The notes below the pieces were generated by a model, which did not search any database, was not told the origin of the DNA, and was given only the letters and a program-made list of their open reading frames with translations. From contig JASLGJ010000280.1 of assembly GCA_030150085.1 (NCBI GenBank), positions 1 to 7,567 on the forward strand: a DNA stretch of 7,567 bases. Direction: 5' to 3'. This stretch comes from Candidatus Elarobacter sp. Its GTDB lineage: Bacteria > Vulcanimicrobiota > Vulcanimicrobiia > Vulcanimicrobiales > Vulcanimicrobiaceae. Positions 1 to 5,007 of this stretch are shown here, one piece after another; position 1 is the first letter of the stretch, and each line of letters starts with the position of its first letter. A program made the position numbers and the translations under genes.

Positions 1-484
1 GATTTTCTCGTTCAATTTCGCGCCGAAGGGCTGGGCCATGTGCAACGGGCAACTGTTGCCGATCAACCAGAACCAAGCGATGTTCTCGCTGCTCGGCACC
101 ACGTACGGCGGTGACGGCCGGGTGAACTTCGCCCTGCCCAACCTCCAGGGCCGCACGGCCATGCACATGGGCCAGGGCCACACCCTCGGCGAGCGAGCCG
201 GCGAAGAGTCGCACACCGTCATCATGAGCGAGATGCCGGCGCACATCCACCCGGCCACGGCCGACGTGAAGTCGGGCGACAACACGACGTTCAACCCCAA
301 CAACGCCTACCCGGCGAACACCGGCGGGACGAAGCTGTACTCGCGCGGCAGCTCGAACATGGTGCCGATGTATCCCCAGATGGTATCGAACGTCGGCGGC
401 AGCCAGCCGCACGAGAACCGTCAGCCGTTCATGGCGTTGAACTTCTGCATCGCGCTCGTCGGCATCTTCCCGAGCCAAACCTGA
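1..484 (+). CDS. Phage tail collar domain protein (MdpB-like), 5' truncated by window edge
   Basis: The reading frame is open from base 2 to the TGA at 482-484 and gives 160 residues. Comparison with the complete paralogue at 1012-1524 shows that only about ten N-terminal residues lie outside the window; an internal ATG at 38 is not the likely start. The N-terminal half is the Phage Tail Collar fold (PF07484 type): GWAMCNGQLLPINQNQ, then LLGTTYGGDG, then FALPNLQGR. The middle has the family's MPAHIHPA motif and the end has ALNFCIALVGIFP, the usual C-terminal strand. Proteins of this type are called microcystin-dependent protein B or 'tail fiber protein' in bacterial genomes and are often not in prophages; their role is poorly known. 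No signal peptide can be judged because the start is missing. The VOC gene begins 4 bp after the stop, so the two are probably co-transcribed. Confidence 0.9.
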   Translation, partial: IFSFNFAPKGWAMCNGQLLPINQNQAMFSLLGTTYGGDGRVNFALPNLQGRTAMHMGQGHTLGERAGEESHTVIMSEMPAHIHPATADVKSGDNTTFNPNNAYPANTGGTKLYSRGSSNMVPMYPQMVSNVGGSQPHENRQPFMALNFCIALVGIFPSQT

Positions 485-488
485 GCGC

Positions 489-854
489 GTGGGCAAGATC
501 GTCAACTTCCACCTGCCGGCGGACGACGTCGAGCGGGCCGCCAAGTTCTACCGCGACGTGTTCGGCTGGGAGTTCGTCCCGTTTCCGAACGCGCCGACGC
601 CGTACCTGGTGCACGACTCGGCCGACGCCGACGCGGCGGCCGGAATCCCGGCCGCGATCACGGTGCGCCAGGACATCGTCAAGGCGCCCACCCCCACGAT
701 CGAGGTCGACGCGATCGATCAGGCCATGCTCGACATCGCCATGAAAGGCGGGCAGCAAGGCCGCGTGAACGACATCCCGGGCCTGGGCCGCTTCGGCTAC
801 GCGATCGACTCCGAGGGCAACATCATCGCCCTGCTGGAGCGCAGCGTGGCCTAG
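489..854 (+). CDS. VOC (glyoxalase/bleomycin-resistance fold) family protein
   Basis: A 121-residue protein starting at GTG. The start is chosen because the protein then begins GKIVNFHLPADD, which matches the first beta-strand of the COG3324-type 'predicted enzyme related to lactoylglutathione lyase' family. It continues with RAAKFYRDVFGWEF (residues about 17-30), the helix after that strand. The second beta-alpha-beta-beta-beta module ends with GLGRFGYAIDSEGNIIALLE (about 98-117), whose SEGN replaces the usual DPEGN. H8 and E117 are in positions that can bind a metal in VOC enzymes. Length is typical of a single-chain, two-module member that dimerises. The substrate cannot be inferred. The gene follows the first collar gene by 4 bp with no clear Shine-Dalgarno sequence, suggesting translational coupling, and is followed by an intrinsic terminator. 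Confidence 0.88.
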   Translation: MGKIVNFHLPADDVERAAKFYRDVFGWEFVPFPNAPTPYLVHDSADADAAAGIPAAITVRQDIVKAPTPTIEVDAIDQAMLDIAMKGGQQGRVNDIPGLGRFGYAIDSEGNIIALLERSVA

Positions 855-886
855 CGCGGCAGCGCGCCGCTTCCCCTCCGTTCCAC

Positions 887-918
887 CGCGCTCGGCCTCG
901 TGCCGGGCGCGTTTTTTT
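887..918 (+). terminator. Rho-independent terminator after the collar/VOC pair
   Basis: The arms CGCGCTCGGC (887-896) and GCCGGGCGCG (902-911) pair over 10 bp with one G-U wobble, around the 5-nt loop CTCGT. Seven T residues follow immediately (912-918). This ends the transcript of the first collar gene and the VOC gene. The next collar gene must therefore have its own promoter in the roughly 90 bp that follow, but no convincing -35/-10 pair could be picked out there. Confidence 0.87.
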
Positions 919-1011
919 CGTGTTCCAATCCTTGCATTTCACCGCCAGGACTGTTCCAGCGGCAATCGTAAAGGCGCTTGCACGGGGACCTGCTCGAGCC
1001 GAAAGGAAGAG

Positions 1012-1524
1012 ATGTCGACACCGTTCATGAGCGAGATTCGGATCTTCTCGTTCAACTTCGCGCCGAAAGGCTGGGCGATGTGCAACGGCCAGCTTCTGCC
1101 GATCAACCAGAACCAGGCGCTGTTCGCGCTCCTGGGCACGACGTACGGCGGTAACGGGCAGACGACGTTCGCCCTGCCCAACCTCCAGGGCCGCGCCGCC
1201 ATGCACGAGGGCCAAGGGCACACCCTGGGCGAGCGCGCCGGCGAAGAGTCGCACACCGTCAGCATGAGCGAGATGCCGGCGCACATCCACCCGGCCACGG
1301 CCGACGTGAAGAGCGGCAACGCCAACACGTTCAACCCGAACAACGCCTACCCCGCGAACACCGCCCCGACCCAGACGTACTCGCACGGCAGCTCCAACAT
1401 GGTCGCGATGTACCCGCAGATGGTGTCCAGCGTCGGCGGCAGCCAGCCGCACGAGAACCGCCAGCCGTTCCTGGCGCTGAACTTCTGCATCGCGCTCCAA
1501 GGCATCTTCCCCAGCCCCAACTAG
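1012..1524 (+). CDS. Phage tail collar domain protein (MdpB-like), complete copy
   Basis: A 170-residue protein with an ATG start preceded by AAAGGAAG (1002-1008). The N-terminus STPFMSEIRIFSFNFAPKGW matches the usual MdpB beginning, which favours this ATG over the in-frame ATG at 1027. The collar domain covers about residues 7-63: GWAMCNGQLLPINQNQ, GTTYGGNGQTTFALPNLQGR. The family motif MPAHIHPA follows at about 93-100, and ALNFCIALQGIFP closes the protein. It aligns without gaps to the truncated copy at 1-484 with about 23 differences in 160 residues, so the two are recent tandem paralogues. The differences cluster in the middle (after VKSG and after NAYPANT), the likely variable, tip-facing part. 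There is no signal peptide. A phage origin is not supported by neighbours. It probably forms a transcript with the collar lipoprotein gene 34 bp downstream. Confidence 0.93.
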   Translation: MSTPFMSEIRIFSFNFAPKGWAMCNGQLLPINQNQALFALLGTTYGGNGQTTFALPNLQGRAAMHEGQGHTLGERAGEESHTVSMSEMPAHIHPATADVKSGNANTFNPNNAYPANTAPTQTYSHGSSNMVAMYPQMVSSVGGSQPHENRQPFLALNFCIALQGIFPSPN

Positions 1525-1546
1525 CCTCACCGCACCACACCGAACC

Positions 1547-1550
1547 GAGG
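1547..1550 (+). promoter_or_regulatory. Ribosome binding site supporting a TTG start
   Basis: GAGG sits 8 nt upstream of the TTG at 1559. This spacing, together with the signal peptide that begins exactly at that codon (MKRAPFL), selects the TTG as the start. No ATG or GTG in frame would keep the signal sequence. Confidence 0.6.
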
Positions 1551-1558
1551 ACACCGAT

Positions 1559-2470
1559 TTGAAGCGCGCCCCCTTTTTAGGAGCCGGCGCCGCCGCCTTT
1601 TTGACCGGCTGCGGCGGAAACCACCTCGTGCGCGCGCTTCCGGGTGTCGCCGCTCTCAAAGGAACGTCCCGCCCCGATCTGGCCAACGCGCGGCTCGTGC
1701 CCGCGGTCGCCGACGCGATTCCGGACTACGTCCTCCAGCGGCCGATCGTCGGCGAGACGGCGCGCTTCGACGGCGCGAGCGCGCCGCTGGGCTGGCTCGC
1801 GTGCCAGGGCCAGACCTTGACCGTCGCCGAGAACCAGCACCTGTTCAAGATTCTCGGGGCGATGGCCGGCGGCGACGGCAAGACGACCTTCAAGCTGCCC
1901 AACGCGCGCGCGCTGATCGTCGCGGCCGGCGGCGTGTTTCCCTCGACGCCCGCGATCTTCACCCAGTCCGGGCGGCACACCAGCCGCACCGACTCGCTCG
2001 GCCGGGGGGCCCGCCCCGCGGCGCTGCGGATGAAGCAGACGAACTGGGAGAAGAGCGCCGCCGAACGGCAGCTCGTGAGCCGGGCGATCCAGGTCGGGCG
2101 GCCCGCGCCGGTCCCCGTCCCGAGCGACGTGAAGGAACGGATCGAGCGCGGCAACGCCGGCGCGCGGAGCGCCGTGCTCGAGCGCCTGAGCGCCGCGAAC
2201 CGCGGCCGGCTCGAAGCGGCGCTCGCGGCCGCCGTCGACGGGCGGATGACGATCCACGGGGCGGTGCTCGCGATGGCCAGCTCGCTCTCGGACGGCGAAG
2301 CGGACGCGCTGCTCGCGATCCACGACGCGATGGTGCGAGACTTCCGCGGCGGCGGCTCCGGCGAGCACCGCGACCCGCGTCTCGAAGGGGCGTACTTCGC
2401 GGTCGGCATCGCGTTCACGCGCGAGCAGAAGCAGGCCCTGTGGGCGCGGGAGAAGCGCGAGCTGGGCTGA
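1559..2470 (+). CDS. Putative lipoprotein with a diverged tail-collar domain and a helical C-terminal region
   Basis: A 303-residue protein starting at TTG. The N-terminus is a short lipoprotein signal: charged KR, a hydrophobic run, and the lipobox LTGC with the lipidated cysteine at residue 18, so export and membrane anchoring are expected. Residues about 63-117 are a collar domain like those of the two neighbours: GWLACQGQTL, ENQHLFKILG, GGDGKTTFKLPNAR. The order and spacing of these blocks match the upstream proteins. After a Pro-rich linker (182-188, PAPVPVP) comes an Ala/Leu/Arg-rich, probably all-helical segment (190-258) with LSDGEADALLAIHDAM. This is loosely like periplasmic Spy/CpxP-type helical domains, but that is only a resemblance. 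Residues 279-287, YFAVGIAFT, may correspond to the final strand of the collar proteins (NFCIALQGIFP). The gene lies 34 bp after the second collar gene. I know of no named family with this layout. It converges on the sulfotransferase gene with 8 bp between stops. Confidence 0.82.
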   Translation: MKRAPFLGAGAAAFLTGCGGNHLVRALPGVAALKGTSRPDLANARLVPAVADAIPDYVLQRPIVGETARFDGASAPLGWLACQGQTLTVAENQHLFKILGAMAGGDGKTTFKLPNARALIVAAGGVFPSTPAIFTQSGRHTSRTDSLGRGARPAALRMKQTNWEKSAAERQLVSRAIQVGRPAPVPVPSDVKERIERGNAGARSAVLERLSAANRGRLEAALAAAVDGRMTIHGAVLAMASSLSDGEADALLAIHDAMVRDFRGGGSGEHRDPRLEGAYFAVGIAFTREQKQALWAREKRELG

Positions 2471-2478
2471 CGCGGCGC

Positions 2479-3483
2479 TCAGGGGATGTCGACCGGCGCC
2501 GTCCCCTTCGCGGCCAGCGCGCGCAGCGCCGCGTACGGTTCGTCCAGCCACGCCGCGGCGAGCCGTTCGACCTCGGCATCTGCGGCTTCGTTCGCCGGCT
2601 CCGGCCCGGGGCGGAACGGCGCACCGGCGCGCTTCGTGTCCAGCCCGGCCGCGGCGCGCATCCGCGCGCGGTCCTCGTCGCCGGGCGACACGCCGAAGAA
2701 GTCCAGCAGCCGCGCGGGCACGGCCTCCGGCAGGTCGGCGTAGTCGACGAAGCACGCGCGCCCGGCGCGCGCGCCCTGCAGCGCGGCCGCGCAGAATGCC
2801 GCCAGCACGCGCGCACCGTACTCGCCGGGCGGCAGGGCGTGGGCGCTCGCGGCGTCCAGCTCCAGGTACGCCGGGTCGATCGTGCCGGCCACCAGCTCGG
2901 CGCCGGCGTTCTTGGCTTGCGAGCGCAGCACCGCGCGCGGCTCGCGGAACACGAACGCCCACGGCACGCCCGGAAACGCGCGCGCGATGAAGGGCAGCTC
3001 CAGCACGTGCCAAGCGTGAAACTTGACGAACAGGTGCCGCTCGCCGGCGTGCGGCCGCCCCAGCGCGCCGACCAGCGCGCGCAGCCAGCCGGCCAGCTTC
3101 TCCTCCTCCCCGCGCTCCGCCATGGGGCGCCGCAGGCGCAGCAGCGCGTCGAGCGGCTGGGCCTCGGAGAGCACGACCGCCGCGCGCAAGCCGGCCAGCA
3201 TCTGCGCGACGAGCGTCGAGCCGCAGCGCGACATGTGGAACACGAGCCCGCTCGGCGCGGGGCCCGGATCGAGCGCGTGCGCGGCTTCCAGTTCGCTCGC
3301 CGAGGTGCGGCGCGCGAACAGCTCGTTGAACGGGTGGCGCATCGCATGGTCCGCGCTCTGCTCGAAGAACGGGTCCGCGAACGGCGCCCCGGCCAGCGCC
3401 CACTCGACGACCGGCTCGGCCGCGCCGGCATAGACCCGCACCGGCGTCCAGGCCGCCAGGCTCGCCGGGTTCAGCGCACCCAC
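2479..3483 (-). CDS. Sulfotransferase-like (PAPS-dependent family) protein
   Basis: A 334-residue protein if translation starts at the GTG at 3483. This start gives GALNPASLAAWTPVRVY and is preceded by AGGAG 11 nt upstream; the frame is open much further upstream but overlaps the neighbouring genes. Residues 83-94, HMSRCGSTLVAQ, are the P-loop-like 5'-phosphosulfate-binding loop of sulfotransferases. FVFREPRAVLRS (177-188) is the 3'-phosphate-binding block, with R180 and S188 at the usual eight-residue distance. VVLSEAQPLDALLR (103-116) follows the pattern of the SRCGST subgroup of bacterial sulfotransferase-family proteins. There is no signal peptide or membrane segment, so it is cytosolic. 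The known reaction of the family is sulfate transfer from PAPS to a hydroxyl or amine; the acceptor here is unknown. It overlaps the Nif11-like gene by 13 bp, indicating coupled translation. A kinase-like or other P-loop activity cannot be excluded. Confidence 0.85.
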   Translation of the reverse strand: MGALNPASLAAWTPVRVYAGAAEPVVEWALAGAPFADPFFEQSADHAMRHPFNELFARRTSASELEAAHALDPGPAPSGLVFHMSRCGSTLVAQMLAGLRAAVVLSEAQPLDALLRLRRPMAERGEEEKLAGWLRALVGALGRPHAGERHLFVKFHAWHVLELPFIARAFPGVPWAFVFREPRAVLRSQAKNAGAELVAGTIDPAYLELDAASAHALPPGEYGARVLAAFCAAALQGARAGRACFVDYADLPEAVPARLLDFFGVSPGDEDRARMRAAAGLDTKRAGAPFRPGPEPANEAADAEVERLAAAWLDEPYAALRALAAKGTAPVDIP

Positions 3484-3677
3484 CGCAGCAGCCACTCCTG
3501 ACGCGCCAGCGCGCGCGCCGCGTCGAGGTCGGGCCGCGTCACGTCGTCGCCGTGTTCCGCGGCCAGCCGGAGCAGCTCCGCTTCGAACCGCTCGGGCTCC
3601 AGCGCGTGCAGCCGGCGCGCCAGCTCCGGGTCGGCATGCACGCGCGCGCGCAGCGCGTCCAAGCCTTGGCGCGACAC
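3471..3677 (-). CDS. Nif11-like small protein (leader-peptide-like domain without core)
   Basis: A 68-residue protein starting at GTG, 3 bp after the stop of the acetyltransferase gene. It reads LDALRARVHADPELARRLHAL, then a second helix with ERFEAELLRLAAEHG, then DVTRPDLDAARALARQEWLLRW. The order 'helix, DPEL, helix, A-x-E-x-G, (D)(V/F)T, x-x-(D/E)L' is that of the Nif11 domain (PF07862 type), known from nitrogen-fixation-linked small proteins and from leader peptides of ribosomally made peptides. The domain fills the whole protein. There is no double-glycine cleavage site and no Cys-, Ser- or Thr-rich core after it, so it is not a classical precursor. It could be a stand-alone recognition protein, a substrate, or a partner of the sulfotransferase-like protein whose gene overlaps its 3' end by 13 bp. 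The family call rests on pattern recognition only. Confidence 0.72.
   Translation of the reverse strand: MSRQGLDALRARVHADPELARRLHALEPERFEAELLRLAAEHGDDVTRPDLDAARALARQEWLLRWVR
3495..3499 (-). promoter_or_regulatory. Ribosome binding site inside the Nif11-like gene
   Basis: AGGAG on the minus strand lies inside the last codons of the Nif11-like gene, 11 nt before the GTG at 3483. It is the only good Shine-Dalgarno sequence near the start of the sulfotransferase-like gene and supports a start that overlaps the upstream gene. Confidence 0.5.
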
Positions 3678-3680
3678 CGG

Positions 3681-4235
3681 CTAGCCCGCCGCGCCGCGCC
3701 GGGCGCGGGCCAGCGCGGCCCATACTTGCGGCTTCATCAGGTGCTCGAAGCCGGGAACGGCGGGCGTCACCGACACGACCCGAAAGCCGAGCCGCTCCAG
3801 CAGCCGCGCGCTGCGCGCGTTGGCGGGGTGGTAGTACGCGCTGACCTCGGCCAGCGCGAAGGCCTCGAACGCGTAGTCGAGCACGGCGCGCACCGCCTCG
3901 CTCGCGTAACCGCGGCCTTCGTACGCGCCGTCGACCGTGTAGTGCACCATCGCGCTCGCGGGCGCGGCGGTGAACCCGCTCAAGCCGACCAGCGCCGCGG
4001 GCTCCGCCCGCTCCGCACCCGCGGCCGGGAAGGCGAGGAACGTGGTCGGGCGGTCGGGCCCGGCCTGCGCGCGCTGCGCGGCGATCCAAGCCCGCTGGCC
4101 GGCGACGTCGGTCGGCTGGGGCGGCTCCCAGGGCGCGAAGCGCTCGGCGTTGCGCGCGTAGTACGCGCACAGCGGCTCGGCGTCGCCGTCCTCGGGGCCG
4201 CGCAAGCGCAGCCGGGCCGTCGTCAGGATCGTCAT
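3681..4235 (-). CDS. GNAT N-acetyltransferase, RimJ/RimL type
   Basis: A 184-residue protein with an ATG start. It opens with the family's typical TARLRLRGPEDGDAEPL (strand beta1 and helix alpha1, residues 6-22). The acetyl-CoA pyrophosphate loop is YEGRGYASEAV (105-115), matching Q/R-x-x-G-x-G/A. The late motif PANARSARLLERLGF (137-151) has N139, S142 and the LGF that follow the CoA-binding helix in RimJ/RimL-like enzymes. The family acetylates N-termini of ribosomal proteins, amino acids, polyamines or antibiotics; the substrate here is unknown. The Nif11-like gene starts 3 bp after its stop, so a modification role in the same pathway is possible. A GC-rich inverted repeat (CGCGGC at 4236-4241, GCCGCG at 4253-4258) lies directly before the ATG and there is no clear Shine-Dalgarno sequence, so initiation may be weak or structure-controlled. 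Confidence 0.9.
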   Translation of the reverse strand: MTILTTARLRLRGPEDGDAEPLCAYYARNAERFAPWEPPQPTDVAGQRAWIAAQRAQAGPDRPTTFLAFPAAGAERAEPAALVGLSGFTAAPASAMVHYTVDGAYEGRGYASEAVRAVLDYAFEAFALAEVSAYYHPANARSARLLERLGFRVVSVTPAVPGFEHLMKPQVWAALARARRGAAG

Positions 4236-4283
4236 CGCGGCACGCGCTTCGCGCCGCGGGCGAGCCGCTCCGGTGCGTCCGCG

Positions 4284-4694
4284 CTAGCGGCCGAGCCGGC
4301 CCATGATGCCCTGCAGCAGGCCGGGCAGCTGGGTCAGCACCTGGGGGTTCTGCTGCACGAACTGCACCGCGGCGTCGCGCAGCGCGGCCGGGTTCTGGCT
4401 CGCGTGCTGGATCAGGGCCATCACGTTGCCCTGGTCGCCGTTGGCCGCCGCGCCCGTGTCCACGCCCGCGTCCTGCGCGGTGGCCTCGTCGTGGCCGTGC
4501 CGGGCCAGCGCGCCCAGCAGCGACGTGCCGAGCGCGGCCAGCCCGCCCTGGTCGAGGTTCTGCGCCCCGTCGGACAGGTGCTGGGCGAGCTGGTCGGGCG
4601 GCACGCCCGCGACGTGGTCGCGCGCCGCGTCGCCGACCTGCTGGGGGTCCGCGCCGCCGAGCAGCGAGCGGGCCTCGTTCATCAAGAAGTCCAT
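4284..4694 (-). CDS. Conserved-looking hypothetical protein, 136 aa, Gln/Gly/Ala-rich helical
   Basis: The ATG start is supported by a strong AGGAGG Shine-Dalgarno sequence 6 nt upstream. I do not recognise a named family. The protein begins MDFLMNEARSLLGG, then DPQQVGDAARDHVAGVPPDQLAQHL, then a helical hydrophobic stretch GGLAALGTSLLGALARHGHDE. A Gly/Asn/Ala linker follows (about 80-88), and it ends in NPAALRDAAVQFVQQNPQVLTQLPGLLQGIMGRLG. The N-terminal and C-terminal parts read like short amphipathic helices separated by loops, vaguely similar to DUF937/YidB-type small proteins, but this is weak. There is no signal peptide and no clear membrane span. The next gene on the strand, the acetyltransferase, starts 48 bp after its stop and could be on the same transcript. 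The 5' leader holds tandem hairpins that may control translation. Confidence 0.75.
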   Translation of the reverse strand: MDFLMNEARSLLGGADPQQVGDAARDHVAGVPPDQLAQHLSDGAQNLDQGGLAALGTSLLGALARHGHDEATAQDAGVDTGAAANGDQGNVMALIQHASQNPAALRDAAVQFVQQNPQVLTQLPGLLQGIMGRLGR

Positions 4695-4699
4695 CCCCG

Positions 4700-4732
4700 C
4701 CCTCCTACCCGGCGGAGGGCCGATCCTCCGCC
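4700..4732 (-). promoter_or_regulatory. Leader with two competing hairpins at the ribosome binding site of the 136-aa gene
   Basis: On the minus strand, GGCGGAGG and CCTCCGCC (4725-4732 and 4711-4718) form a perfect 8-bp stem with a 6-nt loop. The same CCCTCC (4714-4719) can instead pair with GGAGGG (4700-4705), which contains most of the AGGAGG ribosome binding site at 4701-4706. The two stems share bases and are mutually exclusive: one frees the ribosome binding site and the other hides it. Both pairings are seen in the sequence; a switching function is inference. GC-rich DNA makes chance pairing easy. Confidence 0.4.
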
Positions 4733-4804
4733 CCTGTGCCCGGCGGACCGATTCTCCGCCCCGTGCCCCGGCGGGCCGCTCCTCAGCCGCGCTCGGCGGT
4801 TGGG
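4720..4804. repeat. Imperfect 28-bp tandem repeats, each with an internal hairpin
   Basis: The units at 4720-4747 and 4748-4775 share the pattern CCGAT(C/T)CTCCGCCCC, then (T)GTGCCC(C)GGCGG. A third, more degraded unit begins at 4776 (CCGCTCCTCAGCC) and runs to about 4804. The second hairpin, GGCGGA (4742-4747) with TCCGCC (4755-4760), parallels the 8-bp stem at 4711-4732. The array fills the gap between the amidinotransferase remnant and the 136-aa gene, and looks like slippage or duplication within a spacer. Confidence 0.6.
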
Positions 4805-4814
4805 CGGGGGGACG

Positions 4815-5003
4815 TCATACCCCGTCGAGCGAGAGGAAGTACGAGCGCAGCTCGGCTGCCAGAAGATGTCGCGCCCGAAGCGCACGAACGACGCCGCGTC
4901 GAAGGCCGACGATCACCTCGCGCAGCGGGTCCCACTCGTTCCACGAGCACACCCCGGGCTCGCCGGCCGTTCGCGCGTCCTCGCGCTCCGGCTCGTCGCT
5001 CAC
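4815..5003 (-). pseudogene. Decayed amidinotransferase (glycine/inosamine amidinotransferase family), large internal deletions
   Basis: From a GTG at 5003 the frame reads 17 residues and then VCSWNEWDPLREVIVG (ending at 4905). This is the highly conserved N-terminal signature of arginine:glycine or arginine:inosamine amidinotransferases; the human enzyme has VCSYNEWDPLEEVIVG. One base further, in the next frame, 4903-4856 encodes FDAASFVRFGRDIFWQ. This matches FDAADFIRAGRDIFAQ, which lies nearly 200 residues later in the intact enzyme. Back in the first frame the end reads ELRSYFLSLDGV and stop, resembling the family's C-terminal (T/E)LQSYLD; this third match is weaker. About 1 kb of coding sequence has thus collapsed to 189 bp with two junctions. 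The region containing the catalytic histidine and cysteine is missing, so no activity is expected. The GTG lies 4 bp after the stop of the RNA methyltransferase gene, so the intact ancestor was probably in that operon. An assembly error is the main alternative. Confidence 0.78.
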
Positions 5004-5007
5004 GCCC

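Noticed and set aside
919..1011. Promoter for the second collar gene
   Set aside because: A promoter is needed after the terminator, but TTGCAT near 933 has no acceptable -10 partner at the right spacing, so no site is reported.
1..2470. Prophage or tailocin remnant
   Set aside because: Only collar-domain proteins are present. There is no baseplate, tube, sheath, lysis, integrase or att-like sequence, and the proteins match the chromosomal MdpB-like type.
1577..3403. Long minus-strand open frame (608 codons) spanning the collar lipoprotein and sulfotransferase regions
   Set aside because: Low-complexity Arg/Ala/Gly/Pro product. It is antisense to the collar lipoprotein and out of frame with the sulfotransferase motifs.
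3484..4170. Upstream extension of the sulfotransferase frame (563 codons in total)
   Set aside because: The extension overlaps the Nif11-like and GNAT genes in another frame and has no family similarity. The GTG at 3483 with AGGAG upstream gives the expected N-terminus.
4711..4804. CRISPR array
   Set aside because: Only two to three imperfect 28-bp units with no unique spacers between them.
4682..4885. Separate 67-codon minus-strand gene overlapping the amidinotransferase remnant
   Set aside because: Its only meaningful sequence is RFGRDIFWQ, which is the shifted middle block of the remnant. The rest is low-complexity spacer translation.
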